Of a stretch of 64,000 nt of DNA, positions 7,164 through 14,827 are shown piece by piece. The stretch covers positions 1 to 64,000 of the forward strand of contig JBEHYN010000001.1 in assembly GCA_048498155.1 (NCBI GenBank). Direction: 5' to 3'. How positions within the stretch are numbered: the first letter of the stretch is position 1; the number at the start of each line of letters is the position of its first letter. The notes below the pieces were generated by a model, which ran no database searches, was not told the DNA's origin, and was given only the letters and a program-made list of their open reading frames with translations. Made by a program: the position numbers and the translations under genes. The stretch is from BOG-938 sp048498155 (GTDB lineage: Bacteria; Pseudomonadota; Alphaproteobacteria; Caulobacterales; Caulobacteraceae).

Positions 7164-7877
7164 TCAGGGCGACGCCGCGTGGGGCGTGAACTGGCCCACA
7201 CCCGTTGAGGACGGCGGTGGTCGGGATTGAGCGCTCTTGGCCATCAGGCTTGCGAGGGGCTCGCCGGCGGCGGTGCTGTCCATTTCGGCCTTGGCCCAGG
7301 CTTCTTCGGCCAGCTGGGGCCAGTCGGGCTCCAGGCCCATGTCGTCGCAGATTTGGGCGATGATCTCGCTGAACGGGCGGGTCAGGATGTCGCCGTAGAG
7401 CTCGTCCTGCTCCAGCCGCTCGACGGTCTCGCGCCCCAGCCGCTGAGCCCGTTCGAGGTCCTGGTCGTCAGCCCAGGCGATGCGGGCGACGGTCCGACCG
7501 ATGCGCCTCTTTTGGTCGTGCACACGGCACACCCGCTGGGTCCCATTCAGAGAGTTGGCCTGCGCCGCTTCGTGAGCCGCTTTAGCCTCAAGGGCTTGCA
7601 GGTCGGCGATCAGCTTGGATTGCAGCAGGATGGTCATGCGCACCGCGCGCGCCACGCGGGCATAGGCCATGGGCGTGGCGTCCAGCACAGCATCCGGGCT
7701 CTCATCGGATGTCGCGCGGCGCTCGATAGCCCGAGCGATCTCCAGCCCGCCCTCGGCCAGTTGGCCCAGAACCCACAGCTGACGCTCAAGCTGGGCCCGC
7801 GCCAAATCAGGGACGGCGGCGCTCGCGGGAACGCCGGTGGTTGCGGGCTGGGGAGGGGTTTGGGTGGCGACGGTCAT
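7164..7877 (-). CDS. Hypothetical protein, helical, possibly coiled-coil
   Basis: A 237-aa protein that I do not recognise. It has a low-complexity Ala/Pro/Thr N-terminus, then a charged, largely alpha-helical body (ERQLWVLGQLAEGGLEIARA; later ALEAKAAHEAAQ and RRIGRTVARIAW; then a cluster of acidic helices around FSEIIAQICDDMGLEPDW). There is no signal peptide and no membrane segment, so it is probably cytoplasmic. GC and codon use are like the neighbours. ATG 7877 is preferred over an upstream TTG at 7916, though neither has a strong ribosome site. It is monocistronic and reads away from the repeat-rich gap at 7.9-8.3 kb. Confidence 0.6.
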   Translation of the reverse strand: MTVATQTPPQPATTGVPASAAVPDLARAQLERQLWVLGQLAEGGLEIARAIERRATSDESPDAVLDATPMAYARVARAVRMTILLQSKLIADLQALEAKAAHEAAQANSLNGTQRVCRVHDQKRRIGRTVARIAWADDQDLERAQRLGRETVERLEQDELYGDILTRPFSEIIAQICDDMGLEPDWPQLAEEAWAKAEMDSTAAGEPLASLMAKSAQSRPPPSSTGVGQFTPHAASP

Positions 7878-7945
7878 AACGGAACAAAAAGTGAACGATG
7901 GCGCGTGATTTGTCAAGGTGAGTTTGGCGGGTCCGACAGATTTGA

Positions 7946-8122
7946 ACCACCAAGAGCACCAAGAACACCAAGTTTTTCAACGGCCTCCGTCATCCTCGGA
8001 AAATGCGGAACATTTGTCCGGGGATCCAGCCAGCGCGAGCTGAAAGCGGGGCGCCTTAATCGCGCGTTGAGGTCGTCGCTGCTGGCTCCTCGTGCTCGCC
8101 TTTCAGGCGCCCCGAGGATGAC
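7946..8122. repeat. Composite intergenic repeat, copy 1
   Basis: It begins with three copies of a 9-bp unit (ACCACCAAG, AGCACCAAG, AACACCAAG; 7946-7972). After a short spacer come GTCATCCTCGG (7989-7999), GGGGATCCAGC and GCGCGAGCTGAAAGCGGGGC. The element closes with the inverted match CCGAGGATGAC (8112-8122). The same order of parts occurs at 8602-8724. Beyond the repeat, 8123-8289 holds the probable promoter region of the next gene (a GACTC site at about 8206 and TTAAC at about 8190) but nothing else I can name. Confidence 0.75.
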
Positions 8123-8289
8123 AGTATGAGAGGGGCGTGGCTTCTTTGGCGAGCGCGGCGCTGATTTCGGCGTTATTTTCCAAAGTCGATTAACAAACGC
8201 TGGCCCGACTCAATTCAGGCTTGGCGCGGTTGATGTGATTAGATTGGAGCAACCGTGTGTGGTCCAATTGCGGACCGGGGAATGGTTCG

Positions 8290-8550
8290 ATGGCAAGTCT
8301 CAAAGCCGATATAGCCGCGTTCGAACGCACGCAGGGCGAGCTGGAAGCCAAGCATCTGCACGCCTGGGTCCTCTACTATCAGGGAGAATTCGTGGACGCC
8401 TTCCCTGACTTTGAAGCCGCCGCGACCTTTGCTGTGGAACGCTTCGACCACGGTCCCTACCTTATCCGCCAAGTCGGCGCCGGGCCGGTGCAACTGCCCG
8501 GCGGGATGATCTTTCGGCCCGCCCATGCGCTCGACGCCGGCGGGCTTTAA
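8290..8550 (+). CDS. Small hypothetical protein
   Basis: An 86-aa acidic, soluble protein. The middle reads HAWVLYYQGEFVDAFPDFE followed by AAATFAVERFDHGPYLIRQV. This has the look of a small alpha/beta domain in which a 'self-carrying' strand and a helix with FxxAxxFAxxRF precede a final strand pair, as in short domains related to DUF5678; this relation is only a guess. ATG 8290 has a purine-rich ACCGGGGAA upstream. It stands alone, bracketed by two same-orientation copies of the composite repeat (7946-8122 and 8602-8724). Confidence 0.6.
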   Translation: MASLKADIAAFERTQGELEAKHLHAWVLYYQGEFVDAFPDFEAAATFAVERFDHGPYLIRQVGAGPVQLPGGMIFRPAHALDAGGL

Positions 8551-8601
8551 GTCTGGAGCTGCGGGCGAAAGCCCCGCTGACCTTCTGGTCTTAGAAATTG
8601 G

Positions 8602-8724
8602 ACCACCAAGAACACCAAGAACACCAAGAACACCAAGATCAAAATAGCCTCGTCATCCTCGGGATGCGCGCAGCGCAGGCCCGGGGACCCAGCAAGCGCG
8701 AGCTAAAAGCCGGGCGCCTGATCG
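8602..8724. repeat. Composite intergenic repeat, copy 2
   Basis: Four 9-bp units (ACCACCAAG then three AACACCAAG; 8602-8637) are followed by GTCATCCTCGGG (8652-8663), GGGGACCCAGC and AGCGCGAGCTAAAAGCCGGG. It has the same order and orientation as copy 1 but lacks the closing inverted arm. Its right end runs into the 3' end of the minus-strand gene at 8703-9422 and supplies that gene's last six codons and its TAG stop. Confidence 0.75.
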
Positions 8725-9422
8725 CTTTTGAATTCGTTCTGTGCCTTGACCAGCTTCTTGTGCCTGCTGCTGATATTCGTGACGTTCCACACGATATCCC
8801 GGCTCAGGGTCAGGAACAGCATGGTGAACCCCCCAATGAAATATCGGTAGGCGGCCATGACACCGCCCATTCCGCCATTTGAAGGAAGGAATGAGCGTTC
8901 TGGAGCAAGGCTTTGGGTGTTCGAGAAAACGTTGACTGCGACATGGGAGTCCATCACCCCCATTGTGAGTTGGGACAGGACAAAGCCCGCCGCATCGGTT
9001 GGGGAATAAGAAAAAGCGACCCTGCTGCAGCCATAAGAGATAAGGAAAGGAGTAGATCCTGGAAAAAACCAGTAGTAATATTGAATAAAAGCGAGAAGAA
9101 GAGATGATGGAATAACAAATCCAAAAATCAGGACGTATGTAAGCTTTCTGTATACTATTTTTCTTTGGCGAGACTTGAATATTGTTATTTTTGCCAATTG
9201 AGCCTGGATGGCCTCAATTCTTTTGGGGAATGGTCCTCGGATAGGTAGTTCTTTCAATGCATCGGATCGCTGTCTGAGTCCAAACCAGATCGAGCCGCAA
9301 GCCACACCGGTACCGATAAGGCCTGCATAAATACGCCAGGCGAGCCACGATGTAGCCGCCACTTTTATGGATTGAAGCGACGGAGCTATTGCCGCCCAAA
9401 CCTCCGCGAGAAAATGCTCCAT
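8703..9422 (-). CDS. AT-rich membrane protein of unknown function
   Basis: A 239-aa protein that I do not recognise. Membrane segments are visible at about residues 29-49 (IYAGLIGTGVACGSIWFGL), 94-119 (YVLIFGFVIPSSLLLAF) and 185-206 (YFIGGFTMLFLTL), with a basic stretch between the first two. Base composition is strikingly low in GC from about 8900 to 9250, against a GC-rich background, and rare AT-ending codons are common: a sign of horizontal transfer. The start is uncertain: ATG 9422 has GGGGGG upstream, while ATG 9440 and a start at 9476 are in the same frame. The last residues (DQAPGF) are encoded by the composite repeat at 8602-8724, so the true C-terminus may have been altered by repeat insertion. 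Confidence 0.55.
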   Translation of the reverse strand: MEHFLAEVWAAIAPSLQSIKVAATSWLAWRIYAGLIGTGVACGSIWFGLRQRSDALKELPIRGPFPKRIEAIQAQLAKITIFKSRQRKIVYRKLTYVLIFGFVIPSSLLLAFIQYYYWFFPGSTPFLISYGCSRVAFSYSPTDAAGFVLSQLTMGVMDSHVAVNVFSNTQSLAPERSFLPSNGGMGGVMAAYRYFIGGFTMLFLTLSRDIVWNVTNISSRHKKLVKAQNEFKSDQAPGF

Positions 9423-9536
9423 GTTGGCCCCCCATGGCATTCCTTTACGAATAACACGGGTTCCATTGGACACCACTCCCGATTGTGTTGTGGTGGCTCA
9501 GAGCTCTCCTGTCCCCGTGCGCCGACTGCGCCTTCC

Positions 9537-10256
9537 CTAGCTCTTCCCCTTCTTCGCCTCCGCAATCGCCGCGCTGAGCGCCGCCATGTCGGCGCCGTCG
9601 ACGCGCTTGCCGTTGACGATGAACGACGGGGTGCCGGTGACGCCGATGGCGGTGGCTAGGGTGAAGGTGTCGGCCAGGTGTTTGTCGGCCTCGGGGGTGT
9701 CTTTGAGGGCGGCGGCGGGATCCAGGCCGTTGGCGGCGAGGGCGGCGAGGATGTCTGGGTCGTCCAGGGCGCGTTTGGCCATCAGGGCGTTGTGCAGCGT
9801 CAGGTACTTGCCCGACGACATGCCCGCCATGGCCGCCAGGGCGGCGCGTTTGGAAACGCCGGGGCGGCCCTCGGAATCCAGGATGGGGTATTCCTTGAAC
9901 ACGAAGCGGATGTCCTTGTCCTTGGCGATCAGCTCCATCAGGGCGGGCAGGGCGACCTTGCAGTAGGGGCAACGGTAGTCGAAGAACTCCACCACCGTGA
10001 CCTTGCCGCCGGGATTGGCCACGAAGTCGCGCGGATCGTTGGCCAGGGCGGCCATGCGATTGCGGATCGCGCTTTGGGCGTCGGCGGCGGCCTTGGCCTG
10101 CTTCTGCTCCTGGCCCTTGGTCAGGGCCTCCTCGATCACCTCGGGATGGGCCAGCAGATAGGCGTGGACTTTCTGATCAAAGCCGGTGTCCGACTTTGGG
10201 CTGCAGCCGATCAGGGCCGTGGCCAGGGCGACCGCGATCAGGGCCTTTGCGCGCAT
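9537..10256 (-). CDS. DsbA-family thiol-disulfide oxidoreductase lipoprotein
   Basis: A 239-aa predicted periplasmic protein. The N-terminus is a lipoprotein signal (MRAKALIAVALATALIGCSP, lipobox LIGC), followed by a helical segment (about residues 20-75, AYLLAHPEVIEEAL, typical of the DsbA-like 'Com1' group) and a thioredoxin fold with the active site CPYC in VVEFFDYRCPYCKVALP. The cis-proline loop is GVTGTPSFIVNGKRVDG. It probably oxidises or isomerises disulfides in exported proteins. ATG 10256 has CGGAGC upstream; an alternative ATG at 10292 overlaps the stop of the upstream M48 gene by 3 bp (ATGA), so the two genes are probably one operon. Confidence 0.85.
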   Translation of the reverse strand: MRAKALIAVALATALIGCSPKSDTGFDQKVHAYLLAHPEVIEEALTKGQEQKQAKAAADAQSAIRNRMAALANDPRDFVANPGGKVTVVEFFDYRCPYCKVALPALMELIAKDKDIRFVFKEYPILDSEGRPGVSKRAALAAMAGMSSGKYLTLHNALMAKRALDDPDILAALAANGLDPAAALKDTPEADKHLADTFTLATAIGVTGTPSFIVNGKRVDGADMAALSAAIAEAKKGKS

Positions 10257-10288
10257 CAAGAATTGCTCCGGTAGAGGTGTGGGGATGG

Positions 10289-11692
10289 TCATCCGCCCTG
10301 GCGAGCGAGGCCCTGCAGTTCCGCCCGGCTGGGCTGGGACGTCAGGACGATATCGGTGGCGCGGCGCCAATCGGAGGAATCGCGCGGCAGCAGGACCCGC
10401 GCCTGCATGGCGAAGGTGCGGGCGTCCTTCATCTGGCCCAGGGCGAAGTTCTGCTCGGCGGTGGCCAGTCGGGCCCGGCCGGGGTCGCCCTTGCGGTCAT
10501 AGGCCTGAGCCAGCAGCCACCAGCCCAGGGCGTTGTCATGCTCCAAGTCCAGGCCCCGTTGGATGTGGGTAATGGCCTCGTCCAGCTTGGCGGGGTTTTC
10601 CTCGGCGATCAGGGTCTGGCCGAGATTAAGCTGCAGCAGCGGCGCCTGGGGTTTGAGCTGGACCGACCGCTCATGCGCCGGCTCAGCCTCCTTGGGGCGA
10701 CCGGATTCGAACAGAATCTGGCCCTTGAGCTCCCACAGGAAGGGATTGTTGGGATAGTCGGCCAGCAGGGCGTCAGTCAGCTTCAGCGCCTTTTCGGTGT
10801 CCAGGTTGCGGTAATAGGCGATGGCGCGGGCGTAGCGGGCGGGGAAGCTGGTGTCGGTTTCCTTGTAGTCGACGAAGGTCTGCTGGGGCGCGTTCATGAA
10901 CGCCTTGAGCTTGGCGACCATCACCGCATGCTCGGCCAGGGCCTCGGGGGAATCGACCGCGTCGTAATAGGGCGATTTCTCAGCCCGACCCTTCAGGGCC
11001 TCGATCCGATCGGAGCTCAAGGGGTGATCGTAGAAGAAGCGGTTCTTGCGGGCGTCGGAGAAGACCTCCTGGTAGCGGAAGGTATCGAAGAAATCGACGA
11101 GCCCTCGGGCCGATAGGCGGGCCTTGTTCAGGAAGGTCGCGGCGGCCTGGTCGGCGGAGGCTTCCTGGGTGCGCGAATAGCCAAAGTAGGTGAGGGTGGC
11201 GAAGTAGTCGGCGCTGTACAGCAGCCCGACGGCGCCTTCGGGCGATCCCGCGGCGGCGGCCAAAATGCCCAGGCCCATGGTCAGCAGATAGGTGGCCAGG
11301 GCCGGCTTGCCGCCCGTATCATGTGCGACGTGGCCTCCGGCGATGTGGCCGGTTTCGTGGGCGATGACGCCGATAAGCTGATTGGGGTTCTTGGTCGCCT
11401 GGATCAGGCCGGTGTTGAGATAGATCGACAGACCGCCCGCGGTGAAGGCGTTGATCTCCTTGTCGCCCACCAGGATCACATGGACATGCTTGGCGTCCAG
11501 GCCCGCAGCGTCCCACACGGGATAGCCGTCCTTTTGCAGAATTTCCTCGATCTCGGCATCGCGGATGATGTTCACGCTTTGCGCGCGCGCGGCCACAGGG
11601 CCCAGGGCCATGAGAGCGGCCGCCGCGAGCAAGGCTAGTCTGCGCAAAGACCGGGCGGGCCTGGGCGCGGCGGGGGCAATCGACTGATCCAC
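10289..11692 (-). CDS. M48 family zinc metalloprotease with TPR repeats (BepA-like)
   Basis: A 467-aa exported protease of the BepA/YfgC type, expected to work in quality control of outer-membrane proteins. It has a signal peptide (RRLALLAAAALMALGPVAARA), then the zinc site HETGH (about residues 112-116) and a downstream glutamate in RTQEASADQAA, then TPR-like helices from about residue 290 (ARAIAYYRNLDTEKALKLTD and after). Start: GTG 11692, with CGGAGCC 6-8 bases upstream; a longer frame begins at TTG 11737. It is followed by the DsbA-like lipoprotein gene, fitting a shared role in envelope protein folding. Confidence 0.88.
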   Translation of the reverse strand: MDQSIAPAAPRPARSLRRLALLAAAALMALGPVAARAQSVNIIRDAEIEEILQKDGYPVWDAAGLDAKHVHVILVGDKEINAFTAGGLSIYLNTGLIQATKNPNQLIGVIAHETGHIAGGHVAHDTGGKPALATYLLTMGLGILAAAAGSPEGAVGLLYSADYFATLTYFGYSRTQEASADQAAATFLNKARLSARGLVDFFDTFRYQEVFSDARKNRFFYDHPLSSDRIEALKGRAEKSPYYDAVDSPEALAEHAVMVAKLKAFMNAPQQTFVDYKETDTSFPARYARAIAYYRNLDTEKALKLTDALLADYPNNPFLWELKGQILFESGRPKEAEPAHERSVQLKPQAPLLQLNLGQTLIAEENPAKLDEAITHIQRGLDLEHDNALGWWLLAQAYDRKGDPGRARLATAEQNFALGQMKDARTFAMQARVLLPRDSSDWRRATDIVLTSQPSRAELQGLARQGG

Positions 11693-11751
11693 TCTTGGCT
11701 CCGTTTCGCGCGCAAGCGCGACCTTCCCCCGCAGCAAATCTTAGCGCCCGC

Positions 11752-14379
11752 TTAGGGTCGACGCCACCATCCTCTCTTGGGTTGGATCGGCGGGCTGGAA
11801 ATTTCAGCCGGATCGGGCTGCGCGGGTGCAAGCTCTGGCTCCGGCGCAGTCATTATTGCCGGCTCAGGGGGCGGCATTGTGTCGACAGCGACGGGCGCCT
11901 TGGCCCGGCTGCGACGCGGCTTAGGGGCCGGTTTAGCGGCTTCCGGTTCAGGCTGAACCTCGGCCACGACCACGTCAGCCGGCGGCAGCTCCGGCGCCGG
12001 ATCGAAGGCCTCAGCCTGGACTTCAGGCGCGAGGTCGGTTGTCGCGGCTTCGGCGGCTGGCGCGTCGGCGCCGCGACCCCGGCCGCGACCGCGCCGGGAG
12101 CGCCCGGGGCGCGCCGGCTCACGCGGGGGCAGTTCGACCCAAATTTCGGAGTCGCCCTGAGGGGCAGGGGGTCTAATCAGCGGTTGGTCCGGCTCGCCGA
12201 ACGGCGCGGCAGGGGCCGAGCCTTCGACCGGCGCCGGTCGAGCTTGGCTTGTAGTGGCCAGGGCAGGATCGAACCAGGTGTAGACCCCGTCTGCGTGGGG
12301 CACCCGGATGCGGGTCCAGCTATAGGAGTCGACCGTGCGGACATCCGCGCGCGCGCGTCGGCCGCCTCTACGGCCCCGGCGACGGCGACGGTGTCCGCGG
12401 CCATCCTCGCCGCCTTCGCCTTCGCCTTCGCCCTCGTCCTCACCATGGTGGTCAGCCTCGGGGCCGGCGGTCGCGTGCTCTTGAAGCGGCGCCTCGTGGT
12501 CGTCGCGGCGACCTCTGCGCCGACGACGTCGCCGTCCGCCGCGCGCGGCTTCGCCATCGCTTTCAGGCGCGCGGGCGCGCGGGCGACCGCCTTCGTTTTC
12601 TTCTTCCTCGACCTCCAGCTCGTCCTCTTCGGACAGCTCCAGGGCCTCATCCTCGTCTTCGTCCTCGTCGTCGACGATATCGAGATCGTCGTCCGCCTCA
12701 GGCTCAGGGGCGGGGAGCAGGGCGGTGAAGGCGCGCGCCTCCTCCTCGGTCAGGGTGGTCAAGCGCTCGATCTGATGACCCGGCTCGGCCAGAGTCTCAT
12801 CGATCTGGATCGCGACCTGCAGGCCTTGGGTCTGCTGCAGGCGCAGCAGATAGGCGCGCTTTTCGTTCAGGATATAGAGGGCCACGTCGGCGGGCGCGCG
12901 CAGCACGATGGAGCCGGGGCCTTGGCGCACGGCCTGCATCTCCACGTCGCGCAGGATCGACAGGGCGCTGGATTCCACGGAACGGATGCGGCCCACGCCT
13001 TGGCAGTGCGGACAGACCAGGGTGGTGCCTTCCAGCACGCCCGAGCGGCGACGCTGGCGGGAAATCTCCATCAGGCCGAACTGGGAGATCTTGCCCATCT
13101 GGATGCGGGCCCGGTCGTCCTTCAGGCAGTCCTTGAGCTTCTTTTCGACGGACCGGTTGTTCTTGGCCTCTTCCATGTCGATGAAGTCGATCACGATCAG
13201 ACCGGCGAGATCGCGCAGGCGCAGTTGGCGGGCGGCTTCCTCGGCCGCCTCCATATTGGTCTTCAGCGCGGTGGCCTCGACATTGCGCTCGCGCGTGGCC
13301 TTGCCGGAGTTGACGTCCACCGCCACCAGGGCCTCGGTCTGGTTGATCACCAGATAGCCGCCGGACTTCAGCGGCACCACGGGGCTATAGATCTGGGCGA
13401 GGTGGTCCTCGACCTTGGCCTTGATGAACAGCGGGGTGGGTTCGCGGTAGGCGGTGATCTTCTTGGCCTGCGAAGGCATCAGCATCCGCATGAATTCCTT
13501 GGCCTCGCGGTAGCCCGCTTCGCCTTCGACGATGATGCCTTCCAGATCCTTGTCGTACATGTCGCGGATGGCGCGTTTGACGAGGTCTTCCTCCTCGTAG
13601 ATCAGCGCCGGCGCAATGGAATGCAGGGTCATCTCGCGGATGTTTTCCCACAGGCGCATCAGATACTCGTAGTCGCGCTTGATCTCCGCCTTGGTCCGTT
13701 TGGCCCCGGCGGTGCGCACGATCAGGCCCATGCCATCGGGCGTACCCAGGGACTGGATCATGGTCTTCAGGCGCTTGCGGTCGGTCGCCGAGACGATTTT
13801 GCGGCTAACCCCGCCGCCGCGCGCGGTGTTGGGCATGAGCACGCAATAGCGACCGGCCAGGGACATGTAGGTGGTCAGGGCCGCGCCCTTGTTGCCGCGC
13901 TCTTCCTTGACGACCTGCACCAGCATGATCTGCCGGCGCTTGATCACCTCCTGGATCTTGTAGCGGCGCATGAGACGGCGCCGGCGGCGAGCGAGTTCCT
14001 CGCCCATGACGTCGTCTTCGTCTTCGCCGCCGGTCTCGCCGCCGCCTTCGCCGTCGTCATCTTGGGCGGCGACGGGATGGTGATCGTCCTCTTCCTCGGC
14101 CTCCTCGCGCAGCAGGGCTTCGCGATCGGCTACCGGGATCTGATAGTAGTCCGGATGGATTTCGTTGAAGGCCAAGAAGCCGTGGCGATTGCCGCCGTAT
14201 TCGATGAACGCGGCCTGGAGGCTGGGTTCGACGCGGGTGACTTTCGCCAGATAGATGTTGCCGCGCAGCTGTTTGCGGCTGCGGCTTTCGAAATCAAACT
14301 CTTCGATACGGTTCCCGTCGACCACCACCACGCGCGTCTCTTCCGCGTGGGCGGCGTCGATCAACATTCTCTTCGACAT
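11752..14379 (-). CDS. rne: Ribonuclease E
   Basis: The 875-aa endonuclease is the scaffold of the RNA degradosome. Its N-terminal catalytic half has the S1 domain (residues about 35-200, interrupted by the acidic/basic insertion typical of alphaproteobacteria), the RNase H/DNase I-like parts with catalytic aspartates in LVAVDVNSGKAT and LIVIDFIDME, and the zinc link CPHC. The C-terminal half is disordered, with acidic blocks and arginine-rich RNA-binding runs (RRRRRRGRR). It ends KRGWWRRP; in Caulobacter crescentus this GWW tail is known to bind PNPase. ATG 14379 is chosen (GGAG upstream) over an in-frame start at 14412. A large reading frame on the opposite strand is a codon-bias shadow. 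Confidence 0.97.
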   Translation of the reverse strand: MSKRMLIDAAHAEETRVVVVDGNRIEEFDFESRSRKQLRGNIYLAKVTRVEPSLQAAFIEYGGNRHGFLAFNEIHPDYYQIPVADREALLREEAEEEDDHHPVAAQDDDGEGGGETGGEDEDDVMGEELARRRRRLMRRYKIQEVIKRRQIMLVQVVKEERGNKGAALTTYMSLAGRYCVLMPNTARGGGVSRKIVSATDRKRLKTMIQSLGTPDGMGLIVRTAGAKRTKAEIKRDYEYLMRLWENIREMTLHSIAPALIYEEEDLVKRAIRDMYDKDLEGIIVEGEAGYREAKEFMRMLMPSQAKKITAYREPTPLFIKAKVEDHLAQIYSPVVPLKSGGYLVINQTEALVAVDVNSGKATRERNVEATALKTNMEAAEEAARQLRLRDLAGLIVIDFIDMEEAKNNRSVEKKLKDCLKDDRARIQMGKISQFGLMEISRQRRRSGVLEGTTLVCPHCQGVGRIRSVESSALSILRDVEMQAVRQGPGSIVLRAPADVALYILNEKRAYLLRLQQTQGLQVAIQIDETLAEPGHQIERLTTLTEEEARAFTALLPAPEPEADDDLDIVDDEDEDEDEALELSEEDELEVEEEENEGGRPRARAPESDGEAARGGRRRRRRRGRRDDHEAPLQEHATAGPEADHHGEDEGEGEGEGGEDGRGHRRRRRGRRGGRRARADVRTVDSYSWTRIRVPHADGVYTWFDPALATTSQARPAPVEGSAPAAPFGEPDQPLIRPPAPQGDSEIWVELPPREPARPGRSRRGRGRGRGADAPAAEAATTDLAPEVQAEAFDPAPELPPADVVVAEVQPEPEAAKPAPKPRRSRAKAPVAVDTMPPPEPAIMTAPEPELAPAQPDPAEISSPPIQPKRGWWRRP

Positions 14380-14827
14380 TGTTAGTTTCTCCACGGCCCT
14401 CGCCGAAGCCAAGCTTCGGGGGCCGGTTGTGCATGCGGGCGCGCACCGCCGTCGCGCCGGCGTCAGTCGCCGCGCGGTCGGTCCAAAACCAGGAAAATGC
14501 TGGTGTGGCGCTGCCCATTGTTGATCCCTTCGCGCGACAGGCGCGAGCGATGGCTTAATCCAGCCGGATCCGAGGACTCGTCTGGGGCTTGTTCTTTGAC
14601 GCGCCGCGTGGCGCGATCAGGTTCGGCGCGCAAGCCAAGGCCGCGACGCCGGATACGCAGGTCCAGGCCATGCGAAGCAGGCCGTGAGGATGCGCGGGCG
14701 GACTGTGCAACAAGACGCCCGAAAAGAAAAGCGTCACGTCACCGGATGATTGGAGCTCCGGCGCTTAACGGATTGGCTACCGGATCGGAGTCATAAGCCG
14801 TGTTCGACTTGGTTTCAGTGAGCAGTC
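14380..14827. promoter_or_regulatory. Divergent rne/amidase intergenic region with leader hairpins
   Basis: These 448 bp separate divergent rne and amidase genes and hold no convincing gene. A perfect hairpin CCGAAGC-CAA-GCTTCGG lies at 14403-14419, only 24 bases before the rne start and close to its ribosome site. A second weaker one (GTGC...GCAC, about 14428-14445) follows. By analogy with the self-regulating rne leader of enterobacteria, this could be a target for RNase E autoregulation; that is inference only. No promoter boxes could be fixed by eye. Confidence 0.4.

Noticed and set aside
7946..8637. Tandem 9-bp units as a possible CRISPR array
   Set aside because: Units are contiguous without spacers, far shorter than CRISPR repeats, and no cas genes are present.
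10196..11116. A 306-residue plus-strand frame opposite the M48 protease
   Set aside because: Antisense to a well-supported gene with conserved zinc motifs; no ribosome site and no recognisable protein features.
11695..14385. An 896-residue open frame on the plus strand opposite rne
   Set aside because: It is fully antisense to RNase E, has low-complexity runs mirroring the Arg/Glu-rich regions, and shows no family motif. It is a GC-rich codon shadow.
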